Below, one piece after another: positions 42,878 through 50,905 of a stretch of 64,000 nt of DNA. The notes under the pieces are model-generated. The model ran no database searches. It saw only the letters and a list, made by a program, of their open reading frames with translations, and was not told where the DNA came from. Both the position numbers and the translations under genes were made by a program. Source of the DNA: Ruegeria sp. TM1040 (lineage in GTDB: Bacteria; Pseudomonadota; Alphaproteobacteria; Rhodobacterales; Rhodobacteraceae); assembly GCF_000014065.1 (NCBI RefSeq), contig NC_008044.1:2379501-2443500 (forward strand). Direction: 5' to 3'. Each line of letters starts with the position of its first letter. Within the stretch, counting starts at the first letter, position 1.

Positions 42878-43777
42878 ATGCCGGAAATCGCACCCCGTTA
42901 CTGGGCCATGGTGGCCGCCTTGGGTCTCACCTGGGGCGGCACCTTCATGGTGGTGGAATTGGCGCTGCGCGGCATCACACCCTTCTGGCTCGCGGCAGGG
43001 CGGATCGGCTTTGCCGCGCTCCTGCTTACTTCGATCTGGGGTCTGCGCGGCTTTCGCCTGTTTGAGACCCGCGCGAACTGGCCCGTGGTGATCTTCGTGG
43101 GCCTGCTCAGCTCCACCCTGCCCTTCATCCTGATCAGCTGGGGTCTGCAACATGTGACTTCGGGCTTTGCAGGCGTCAGCATGGCGGCCATCCCGCTGAT
43201 GGTGCTGCCACTTGCGCATTTCTTTGCCGCCGAGCCGCTGACCCCGCGCCGACTGCTCGGTGTGATCATCGGCTTTCTGGGGGTCGCTTTGCTGATTGGC
43301 GGTCAGGCCTTCGAGAGCAATGGCTCCGATCTGGAATGGGCCGGGCGGCTGGCCTGCCTCACCGCCGCTGCCTGCTACTCGGTTTCTTCGATCTCGGTGC
43401 GCCGCCTTCCGGCGGTCGACTCGGTGGGGCTTGCGGCGGTCCTTTTGCTGATCGGCGCTCTGGGCATTCTGCCTGCGGCCTGGCTGGTTGAAGGTCCCCC
43501 GCCCGCCATCTCCTCAGAGACATGGATGTGGCTTGCTATCCTCGGCCTGATTCCGACCGCAGGCGCAAACCTCCTGCGCGTGCTGGTCATTCGCGGCGCA
43601 GGCCCCACCTTCATGAGCCTCACCAACTATCTGGTGCCGGTCTGTGCGGTGCTTTTTGGGGCACTCTTCCTGAAAGAAGCCCTCCCCAGCGTTCTCTTGT
43701 GGTCTCTGGCACTCATTCTCGCAGGCGTCGCGCTGAGCCAATACGGCGCCCTGAAGCGTCTCTTTGGCCTGAGCTGA
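42878..43777 (+). CDS. DMT-superfamily (EamA) permease
   Basis: A 299-residue protein with ten hydrophobic segments in two EamA repeats (about 5-140 and 150-290). L-T-W-G-G-T-F-M-V-V-E-L-A-L at the start of helix 1 and G-F-A-G-V-S-M-A-A-I-P-L in helix 4 are typical. Family members export amino acids or other metabolites. Being next to ilvC suggests an amino-acid exporter, but that is only context. A-A-G-G-A-G precedes the ATG; a 100-bp gap with the ilvC terminator separates the genes. Confidence 0.9.
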   Translation: MPEIAPRYWAMVAALGLTWGGTFMVVELALRGITPFWLAAGRIGFAALLLTSIWGLRGFRLFETRANWPVVIFVGLLSSTLPFILISWGLQHVTSGFAGVSMAAIPLMVLPLAHFFAAEPLTPRRLLGVIIGFLGVALLIGGQAFESNGSDLEWAGRLACLTAAACYSVSSISVRRLPAVDSVGLAAVLLLIGALGILPAAWLVEGPPPAISSETWMWLAILGLIPTAGANLLRVLVIRGAGPTFMSLTNYLVPVCAVLFGALFLKEALPSVLLWSLALILAGVALSQYGALKRLFGLS

Positions 43778-43897
43778 CACCTCTTTATTTTCTCGACAAG
43801 ATCTCGGGGTGACGACTCTGCCTGTGGAGACAGAGCCCCCCATGAAGGGACCAAAGCAAACCCTGCGCCGCCGACCGTAAGCCCGGGCCGCATGTGC

Positions 43898-45241
43898 CTA
43901 CTGCGTTGCCGCCTCTACAGCCGCAACCACATCGTCGACAGCACGGTTCAGCAACACCGGGTCCTCGCTCTCGGCCATCACGCGGATGAGCGGCTCGGTG
44001 CCAGACTTTCGGATCAACAGCCGCCCGCGGCCATTGAGCTGCTTTTCAGCCTCTGCAATCGCCGTTTGCACCTGATCCGCCTCCAATGGTGCCTGCCCGG
44101 CCTCGAACCGCACATTCTTGAGCAGCTGCGGAACCGGCTCAAACTGGCGCGCCAATTCCGAGGCCTTCTGCCCGCGCCGTACCATCTCGGCGAGGAAATG
44201 CAGCCCCGCCATCAGACCGTCGCCGGTGGTGGCATAATCGCTCATCACGATATGGCCGGATTGCTCACCGCCGAGGTTAAAGCCCCCCTGCCGCATGCGC
44301 TCCACCACATAGCGGTCCCCAACGCCGGTCCGCTCAAGACCGATGCCGCGCTCATTCAAGAACCGCTCGAGACCCAGGTTCGACATGACGGTTGCAACAA
44401 GTGCGCCGCCGCTCAACCGCCCATCCGCAGACCATGCCGAGGCCAGAAGCGCCATCAGCTGATCGCCGTCGGCGACGGTGCCGGTCTCGTCGATCACCAC
44501 AACCCTGTCGGCATCACCGTCAAGGCAGATCCCCACATCGGCACCATGCGCCACCACCGTCTCGGCCGCCGCCGCCGGCTGGGTGGAGCCACAGCCGCGA
44601 TTGATATTGAGCCCATCGGGCGACACCCCGACGGGGATCACATCTGCACCCAGCTCCCACAGGATTTCAGGCGCGGCGCGGTGGGCGGCCCCATTCGCGC
44701 AATCGATCACAACCTTCAGGCCATCCAGACGCATGTCACGCGGCAAAGAGCTCTTGACCCGCTCGCCATAGCGAAACCGTGCATCATCGATCCGTTTGGC
44801 GCGACCAATGTTCTGCGCCTGTGCAGGCTCGACACCCGCCTCAATCAGCGCCTCAAGCTCCAGTTCCACCTCATCCGAGAGCTTATAGCCATCGGGGCCA
44901 AAGAACTTGATGCCATTGTCCTCGGCCGGGTTGTGGCTGGCAGAGATCATCACGCCCAAATCTGCCCGCATCGAGCGGGTCATCAGACCCACGGCAGGCG
45001 TTGGCACGGGCCCCAGCAAAAGCACATTCATGCCTGTCGAGGTCAGCCCCGCCGTCAGCGCGTTTTCAAACATATAGCCCGAGAGGCGGGTGTCCTTGCC
45101 GATCACCACCCGGTGCACGGTGTCGTTTTCACGCCGGAAGTAGCGCCCAACAGCGGCCCCGATCCGAAGCGCCATCTCGGCGGTCATCGGATGCATATTG
45201 GCCTTGCCACGCACGCCATCGGTTCCAAAGAGTTTCCGCAT
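43898..45241 (-). CDS. glmM: Phosphoglucosamine mutase
   Basis: A 447-residue enzyme turning glucosamine-6-phosphate into glucosamine-1-phosphate for UDP-GlcNAc and cell-wall synthesis. It begins [11 protein letters not shown], the phosphoserine loop is [12 protein letters not shown] at about 98-109, the metal loop D-G-D-A-D-R at about 243, the sugar loop G-G-E-Q-S-G-H at about 330 and the phosphate-binding loop R-K-S-G-T-E-P near 410. ATG 45241 has G-G-G-G-A-G 9 bases upstream; the longer reading is not conserved. Third gene of a folB-folP-glmM unit, 60 bp after folP. Confidence 0.96.
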   Translation of the reverse strand: MRKLFGTDGVRGKANMHPMTAEMALRIGAAVGRYFRRENDTVHRVVIGKDTRLSGYMFENALTAGLTSTGMNVLLLGPVPTPAVGLMTRSMRADLGVMISASHNPAEDNGIKFFGPDGYKLSDEVELELEALIEAGVEPAQAQNIGRAKRIDDARFRYGERVKSSLPRDMRLDGLKVVIDCANGAAHRAAPEILWELGADVIPVGVSPDGLNINRGCGSTQPAAAAETVVAHGADVGICLDGDADRVVVIDETGTVADGDQLMALLASAWSADGRLSGGALVATVMSNLGLERFLNERGIGLERTGVGDRYVVERMRQGGFNLGGEQSGHIVMSDYATTGDGLMAGLHFLAEMVRRGQKASELARQFEPVPQLLKNVRFEAGQAPLEADQVQTAIAEAEKQLNGRGRLLIRKSGTEPLIRVMAESEDPVLLNRAVDDVVAAVEAATQ

Positions 45242-45301
45242 CAAAGCTGCTCCCCTGCCCAGCGCAGCGCCGGACATTCCAACTGCTGCCGTGATCTCTT
45301 T

Positions 45302-46297
45302 CTATCGTGTGGCCTGCCACAGGCGCAGCGCCTGCGCCGTCTCTGCCACATCATGCACCCGTAGCAATTGCACGCCTTGAGCAAAACCCGCAAGCCCCAC
45401 GGCAATAGATCCGGGCGCGCGGCGTGCAGCTTGCGGTTCTTTGCCAATCGCGCCGATGAATCCCTTGCGCGACACGCCCAGAAGGATCGGACAACCAATG
45501 CCGTGAAACAGGCTCAGATTGCGCAGGAGCGCCAGGTTATGCGCCTCCGTCTTGCCAAATCCGATACCGGGATCAATCACGATTTGCTCGCGCAGCACCC
45601 CGATCGCCTCGAGCTGGTCGACCTGCGCGGCAAGGAAATCATAGACGTCGAGCACCACGTTTTCGTAGTGCGGATTGTCCTGCATGGTCTTGGGATCGCC
45701 CTGCGCATGCATCACACAGACAGGAACCCCGGCCTGTGCCGCCAGCGGCGCCAGGGCCGCATCGAACGTAAAGCCCGACACATCATTGATGAGTGATGCC
45801 CCCGCCTCCAGCGCTTCCATGCCCACGGTGGCTTTGCGCGTGTCAATGGAGATCGCAACATCGCTTTGGTCGCGAATGGCGGCGATCACCGGAGCGGTGC
45901 GGGTGATTTCTGCAAGCTCCTCGACCTCTGCTGCGCCGGGGCGGGTGCTCTCGCCGCCGACGTCGATGATCGACGCCCCATCCGCCACCATCTGCAGCGC
46001 CGCATCGCAAGCGACATCCACTTCGTCGAACTGGCCGCCATCCGAGAAACTGTCCGGGGTCACATTGAGGATGCCCATGATCTGCGGCTGCGTCATGTCG
46101 AGCCCTGCAATCGCTGCGCGGCGGCTCATCAGGCGAAACCTGATCTCTTCGGGCAACAGGCCCGCTGGCACGATACGCGGTGGCGCGCTGCGATCCAGAA
46201 CTTCGACTTCAGTGAACCAGAGCGCGCTGCCGGCGAGATGAATGGCGCCCTCGGGGCGCGCATCTCCATGACGAACCAGGGGGCGGTAGTAACTCAC
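45302..46297 (-). CDS. folP: Dihydropteroate synthase
   Basis: A 331-residue enzyme joining p-aminobenzoate to the pterin diphosphate in folate synthesis. Core signatures are M-G-I-L-N-V-T-P-D-S-F-S-D-G-G at about 74-88, I-D-V-G-G-E-S-T-R-P-G at about 111-121, S-I-D-T-R-K and I-N-D-V-S-G, and D-P-G-I-G-F-G-K at about 241. It has about 65 residues before the core that ordinary DHPS lacks (Y-Y-R-P-L-V-R, W-F-T-E-V-E-V-L-D-R); this head is a feature I associate with alphaproteobacterial FolP. The start is GTG and overlaps the folB stop by 4 bp. A folK gene is not seen here. Confidence 0.95.
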   Translation of the reverse strand: MSYYRPLVRHGDARPEGAIHLAGSALWFTEVEVLDRSAPPRIVPAGLLPEEIRFRLMSRRAAIAGLDMTQPQIMGILNVTPDSFSDGGQFDEVDVACDAALQMVADGASIIDVGGESTRPGAAEVEELAEITRTAPVIAAIRDQSDVAISIDTRKATVGMEALEAGASLINDVSGFTFDAALAPLAAQAGVPVCVMHAQGDPKTMQDNPHYENVVLDVYDFLAAQVDQLEAIGVLREQIVIDPGIGFGKTEAHNLALLRNLSLFHGIGCPILLGVSRKGFIGAIGKEPQAARRAPGSIAVGLAGFAQGVQLLRVHDVAETAQALRLWQATR

Positions 46298-47214
46298 AGG
46301 GTATGTTGCTCCTCAGCATGGGCCCGCAGAGGCACGCCGGGGTTCTCCGGCAGCTCCGCGCCAATCACGATCATTTCTTCTGCTTCGAAAGTAGAAGCGA
46401 ACCACGCCGCAAGTGCAACCGCATTTGATGGCGGCTCGCTGGGACCTTCGACCGCATCCAGCACGATCTTGGAGGGCGCCCAGACGCAGATCTGGCCATT
46501 TTTCATCGCCCAGTCCAGCTCAGTACGGGTTTCCACCACTTTGCAGCGCGAATCCCGCGCCGCCAGACGCCAGGCATTTTGCTCAATTGCCAGCAAATCA
46601 ATGCGGCGCTGGGTCCATTTGTGCCCGGTCTGGGGCAGCGCCAGATCATGCGCCCCCACACAGAGGATCAAGGGCCGCTCGCGGCATTCCATCTGGTCGA
46701 TCCAACCAGTGAGATTGTCGCTGTCGATCGCAGCGTTGGAGAGAAACATCAGTCGTGGATGCGGTTTCACATCTTCATCGGCCTCGTGCGAAACCTGATC
46801 CGCAGAGCGTACGATCTCCACCCCCAGCTTGCCCGGGCCACGATCCAGTTTCTCGATCCGCACAAAGGCCCGCACCGCCTGCGGCTCCCAGAGGATCCGC
46901 TCTGCCACGCGCTCCGCCAGGGTTTCCAGCAGCGCCAGCCGCTCGCGGGCCAGCTCGTGGGCAATGGCCTCGGTCACCTTGTCATACGACAGGATACGAT
47001 CCACATCGTCATCGAGATCCGCCGGCAGTGGCGCGATTTCCACCACAACGTTGAAACATACACGCTGCGTGGTGCCGCGTTCCTGTTGAAAAGCCCCGAT
47101 CTCCACCTCGACGATGTGATCGCGCAGGGAAATCCGGTCCAGCGCGCCGGGACGGGCCGTCGCGGCAGAGCGTTCGGAGGGATGCGCGAAGGCGAGATGG
47201 ATGTCAGAACTCAT
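46294..47214 (-). CDS. folB: Dihydroneopterin aldolase fused to an unknown C-terminal domain
   Basis: A 306-residue protein, more than twice the usual ~120 of FolB. Residues about 25-145 are the FolB fold: D-R-I-S-L-R-D-H-I-V-E-V-E-I-G-A-F-Q-Q-E-R, then L-S-Y-D-K-V-T-E-A-I and the catalytic-lysine region G-P-G-K-L-G-V-E-I. FolB splits dihydroneopterin in folate synthesis. Residues about 150-300 (L-M-F-L-S-N-A-A-I, I-L-C-V-G-A-H-D-L-A-L-P, I-C-V-W-A-P-S-K-I-V) form a second alpha/beta domain I cannot name. It heads the folB-folP-glmM unit. The fusion may supply or recruit another pathway step, which is inference. Confidence 0.88.
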   Translation of the reverse strand: MSSDIHLAFAHPSERSAATARPGALDRISLRDHIVEVEIGAFQQERGTTQRVCFNVVVEIAPLPADLDDDVDRILSYDKVTEAIAHELARERLALLETLAERVAERILWEPQAVRAFVRIEKLDRGPGKLGVEIVRSADQVSHEADEDVKPHPRLMFLSNAAIDSDNLTGWIDQMECRERPLILCVGAHDLALPQTGHKWTQRRIDLLAIEQNAWRLAARDSRCKVVETRTELDWAMKNGQICVWAPSKIVLDAVEGPSEPPSNAVALAAWFASTFEAEEMIVIGAELPENPGVPLRAHAEEQHTL

Positions 47215-47366
47215 GGTGTGGCCCCCGGCTGGCTTTGGAACAGGAAAAAGGCTGTGTCAGGAGTCACAGTCTTAGGTCCGTTCCAGCCGGATAACAGGCT
47301 CAGACCCGCCGTGCCAGAGCCGGAAAGCGGCGTATTCCGGTCTCCGGCGGGCAAAAAGCGCCAGTC

Positions 47367-48011
47367 TTAGTTCGAGGCCGTGCGGTAGCGCTCGTCCCGG
47401 TAGAACAGGTGCACGCCAATTCGCGCGGTCTTGGTAAACTTGCGCGACCAGCGTGGGCTAACGGCGGTGGTGTGGTAATAGGTGGCCCCTTGGGTGAGCT
47501 TTGGGTTCACCCCATCCAGCACCAGCCGCGCCACTTTGGCCACGCGCTCAAAGGCGCGGGGTTCGTGAATCACTTCTTTGTGGCCATCACAGGTATAGGT
47601 GAACTGGCACTGGTATTTGCGGCCCGTGCCCTGGTTGATGACACCGCAAAACGTATTCGGGAACTGGGCGCTTTGCACCCGGTTCTTGATCACTTCGGCC
47701 ACTGCGAACTGGCCTTTGACGGTCTCGCCGCGCGCCTCGAAGTAGAGCGCCTCTGCGAGACATTCAAACTCGCTACCGCCCGTTGCGGCGGGGCGGCTGT
47801 CGAGGAAGTCGCGGGTGAATTCCACCTGCGTCACGCCATTGGTGCGGGTCTGGCGTTTTCCGCCCAAGAAACGCAGCATGCGCTCTTTGGGTGCGGCTTG
47901 AAGCGTCGACTGCTCCTGTTTGAAAAGCGCATCCAGCCCCATATCCGCAGAGGCCATGCTCCCGCCTAGTGTTGCCGCAACCACTGCGGCCCACATCAGT
48001 TTCCGTTTCAT
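47367..48011 (-). CDS. Cell wall hydrolase, SleB (Hydrolase_2) type
   Basis: A 214-residue secreted protein. A signal peptide ends near M-A-S-A-D (about 20-22). The C-terminal two-thirds is the SleB/Hydrolase_2 domain: C-L-A-E-A-L-Y-F-E-A-R-G-E at about 83-95 with the catalytic Glu, A-V-A-E-V-I-K-N-R-V, C-G-V-I-N-Q-G and C-Q-F-T-Y-T-C-D-G, then Y-Y-H-T-T-A-V-S-P-R-W. These enzymes cleave the glycan strand of peptidoglycan as lytic transglycosylases. Cysteines in the domain could pair in the periplasm. Lies upstream of folB on the same strand with a 152-bp gap. Confidence 0.92.
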   Translation of the reverse strand: MKRKLMWAAVVAATLGGSMASADMGLDALFKQEQSTLQAAPKERMLRFLGGKRQTRTNGVTQVEFTRDFLDSRPAATGGSEFECLAEALYFEARGETVKGQFAVAEVIKNRVQSAQFPNTFCGVINQGTGRKYQCQFTYTCDGHKEVIHEPRAFERVAKVARLVLDGVNPKLTQGATYYHTTAVSPRWSRKFTKTARIGVHLFYRDERYRTASN

Positions 48012-48180
48012 TCAGGGTACCCCCGGTCCATTTGCCTGCGGCCTGTCTCGTCCGCATGCGACGGCTTCGGGTAACGGAAATGTATCAAAACGTCCACCCA
48101 AGCGAACGTATACCCGTTATGCCCCAAGGTACATCTTGATGCGGCGATGTGTCTTTTGCCGACGAAGAACCCTGAAATCG

Positions 48181-50745
48181 TTAATTTTTTATGTATGTCG
48201 GCGCAATTTGGCCGGTTTTATCCGCGATCGCCAATTGTGCTGCCGCAAGCCGCGCGACAGGCACCCGGAAGGGCGAGCAAGACACGTAATCAAAGCCCGC
48301 CTCGCGGCAAAACGCGATTGATTCGGGATTGCCACCGTGTTCACCACAGATCGACAGGGTGATTTCGGGCTTCGCCATCCGCCCCCGCTGCACCCCGAGT
48401 TGCAACAGCTCTCCGACGCCGTCCACATCCAGCACATGGAAGGGATCTTCGGGAAAGACGCCCTGCTGCACATAGGCCGACATGAACCGTCCCGCATCAT
48501 CGCGCGACAGACCATAGGTCATCTGCGTGAGATCGTTGGTGCCAAAGCTCATGAAGGCCGTATGCGCGGCAATCTCATCGGCCCGGAGGGCCGCCCGTGG
48601 GGTCTCGACCATCACACCGAGCCGATAGGTGAAATCGGCGCCGCGCTCGGATTTCACGGCTGCGGCCACCGCATCGATACGCGCCTTGACCAGTTCCACT
48701 TCGCGTTTGGCAGACACCAACGGGATCATGATCTCAGGCACCACTGGCGCCCCATCGCGCGAGGCCTCGAGCGTGGCTTCAAAGATCGCGCGCGCCTGCA
48801 TGTCGTAGATCTCGGGCACCGTCACCCCGAGACGCACGCCGCGCAGACCCAGCATGGGGTTGTACTCCCCCATTTCCGCAACCCGGCGTGTCACGTCGCT
48901 CACCGGCAGGCCCAGAGCCTCGGAGAGTTCGCGCTGTCCGGCAGTGGTGGTGGGCAGGAATTCATGCAATGGCGGGTCAAACAGCCGGATGCACACCGGC
49001 AGACCTTCCATGATACGGAAAAGCTCGCGAAAATCCTTGCGCTGCATCGGCAGGAGACGCGCCAGAACCGCCGCCCGCCCGGAAGAGGTCTCGGCAAAGA
49101 TCATCTCGCGCATCACCGTAAGGCGACCCGGATCAAAGAACATGTGCTCGGTCCGGCACAGACCAATACCCTCGGCGTTGAAATTGCGCGCGGTCTGCGC
49201 ATCGGCAGGCGTGTCGGCATTGGCGCGGATCGCAATGTCGCGCGCCGCATCCGCCCAGGCCATCAACGTCACCAGCGCATCATCCTCGGCGGCCTCGACC
49301 ATGGCGGGTTCTCCAGCAAGCACCTCGCCCGAGGTGCCATCCACGGTGATGATCTCGCCTGCCTTGAAAACTCGCCCATCCGGGGCCGTCAGCTGTTTGC
49401 GCCGACTGTCGAACCGCAGGCGCGACGCGCCCACGATACAGGGCAGCCCCAGCCCGCGACCAATCACCGCCGCATGGCTGGTCATTCCGCCTTTTTCCGT
49501 CAGTACACCCGCAGCCGCATGCATGCCCCGCACATCCTCTGGCGAAGTCTCACGTCGCGCCAGAATGCAGGGTTCGCCACGCGACTTGCTGGCCTGCGCC
49601 TCGGTCGCGGTGAAAACCAGACGCCCGGTGGCCGCGCCCGGACTTGCGGCAATGCCGCTGCCAATCACGTCCCGTTTGGCATTCGGGTCCACCTGGCGGT
49701 GCAGCAATTCGTTGAGCGAATAGGCATCCACCCGCATCAGCGCCTCTTCGGCGGGAATGATCCCGTCCTCTGCCAGCCGCACCGCAATCCGCACCGCCGC
49801 GCGCGAAGAACGTGGTACCCGCACCCCGTCGAGAATATGCACACGGCCATTTTCGATGACGAATTCCACCTGCATTTCGGCACGCAGTTTTCTACGCATC
49901 AGCGCCGCATGGGCCTTCAACTCGGCAAAGGCCTCGGGCGCCAGCTCCTCAAGCGAGGGGCCGCGTTCGTCCTGCTCGAGATAGATTGCCTCCGCATCAA
50001 CCCCGAGCGCGTCGCGCCCCTGGCTTTGGCTCAGATAGCGTCCGGTGATCTGCGGCAGCCCGGTCTGCGAATTCACAAGCTGCAACACGCCTGAACCGCA
50101 TTCACCCTGCCCCAGCCCCGGCACCATCTCTTGCACAATGAGACCCAGCCCCGCGTCTTCGGGCGCGCCTTTCGCGGCGCGCAACAGCCGCGCGGACGTG
50201 CCCTCCCACGCGCGCGCCATGGAGCGCAGAACCGCCGCCAGCTGCTCGCCCGGATCTTGGGGGAACGGCTCTTCAGCCTCAGCCTCATAGGCCTGCAGCA
50301 TTTCGCTCAGCGCATCGGGGCCGCCGTCCTCGACGTCCTCAAACACATCCGGGTCCAGCCGCGCCACATGCACCGCATAGGACTGCACAAACCGCAAATA
50401 GAGCGCCGCCGCCGCCGCCGGTCCCAGCGTGTCGCTCAACTCCACGTAGCGCGCGTCATTCATGCCGATGTTCAAAACCGCTCCGGGACCGCCCCAGTCG
50501 GGATCCTCGGAGGAGGGCCGCACACACAAAAGCGCGCCGGGTCGCAGATCCGCAAGGATCGCGTTCACATCCACCATGTAGCCCTCGGCGATCTCATGCA
50601 CCGCATCAAACGAGAGCGCCACGGTCTGCGGCACCGGTAGCTCCAAGCGAACCAGCCGCTGCAGGCACTTGGCCCGCCCGCCATGGGTCTGATTGGCGAT
50701 CGGTGCGGTCGCGGTGATCAAAGTGGACTTCGGGGTGGTGTCCAT
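48181..50745 (-). CDS. ppdK: Pyruvate phosphate dikinase-like protein, divergent ATP-binding region
   Basis: An 854-residue protein with the three PPDK parts in order: ATP-grasp region (about 1-340), swivelling domain with phospho-His424 in G-G-M-T-S-H-A-A-V-I-G-R-G, and PEP/pyruvate barrel with catalytic Cys800 in S-I-C-G-E-H-G-G. Classical enzymes interconvert PEP, AMP, PPi and pyruvate, ATP, Pi. The two ends of the ATP site differ from the family: H-G-G-R-A-K replaces L-L-G-G-K-G, and H-I-L-D-G-V-R-V-P-R replaces the L-Q-T-R motif. V-R-P-S-S-E replaces V-R-S-G-A-R. The nucleotide may therefore be different or binding weak. ATG 50745 follows A-G-G-G-G-A. Confidence 0.85.
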   Translation of the reverse strand: MDTTPKSTLITATAPIANQTHGGRAKCLQRLVRLELPVPQTVALSFDAVHEIAEGYMVDVNAILADLRPGALLCVRPSSEDPDWGGPGAVLNIGMNDARYVELSDTLGPAAAAALYLRFVQSYAVHVARLDPDVFEDVEDGGPDALSEMLQAYEAEAEEPFPQDPGEQLAAVLRSMARAWEGTSARLLRAAKGAPEDAGLGLIVQEMVPGLGQGECGSGVLQLVNSQTGLPQITGRYLSQSQGRDALGVDAEAIYLEQDERGPSLEELAPEAFAELKAHAALMRRKLRAEMQVEFVIENGRVHILDGVRVPRSSRAAVRIAVRLAEDGIIPAEEALMRVDAYSLNELLHRQVDPNAKRDVIGSGIAASPGAATGRLVFTATEAQASKSRGEPCILARRETSPEDVRGMHAAAGVLTEKGGMTSHAAVIGRGLGLPCIVGASRLRFDSRRKQLTAPDGRVFKAGEIITVDGTSGEVLAGEPAMVEAAEDDALVTLMAWADAARDIAIRANADTPADAQTARNFNAEGIGLCRTEHMFFDPGRLTVMREMIFAETSSGRAAVLARLLPMQRKDFRELFRIMEGLPVCIRLFDPPLHEFLPTTTAGQRELSEALGLPVSDVTRRVAEMGEYNPMLGLRGVRLGVTVPEIYDMQARAIFEATLEASRDGAPVVPEIMIPLVSAKREVELVKARIDAVAAAVKSERGADFTYRLGVMVETPRAALRADEIAAHTAFMSFGTNDLTQMTYGLSRDDAGRFMSAYVQQGVFPEDPFHVLDVDGVGELLQLGVQRGRMAKPEITLSICGEHGGNPESIAFCREAGFDYVSCSPFRVPVARLAAAQLAIADKTGQIAPTYIKN

Positions 50746-50847
50746 CGGTTCGTCCCCTGTCTGTTTCTGCAACGCAGCGATCCTCCCTGCCCCTGAGCAT
50801 AATGCGCGCAGGCCGTCCCGCAAGGAAAAGCACGTCGCCCCTGCTAC

Positions 50848-50880
50848 AAAAACGACCCCCGCCATATCTGGCGAGGGTCG
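50848..50880 (-). terminator. Intrinsic terminator of the glyQ-glyS operon
   Basis: On the minus strand CGACCCTCGCC pairs with GGCGGGGGTCG (one mismatch) and is followed by TTTTTG. It lies 26 bp past the glyS stop and before ppdK. Confidence 0.85.
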
Positions 50881-50905
50881 AAGCGTGCAAAATATGTCTG
50901 CGCGA

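Noticed and set aside
47312-47346. CCGGAA/TTCCGG inverted repeat between the wall hydrolase and folB as a terminator
   Set aside because: Six-base stem with a large loop and no T-run on the transcribed strand.
48337-50094. 585-codon open frame antisense to ppdK
   Set aside because: Same reason: antisense shadow with biased composition (H, R, Q, G).
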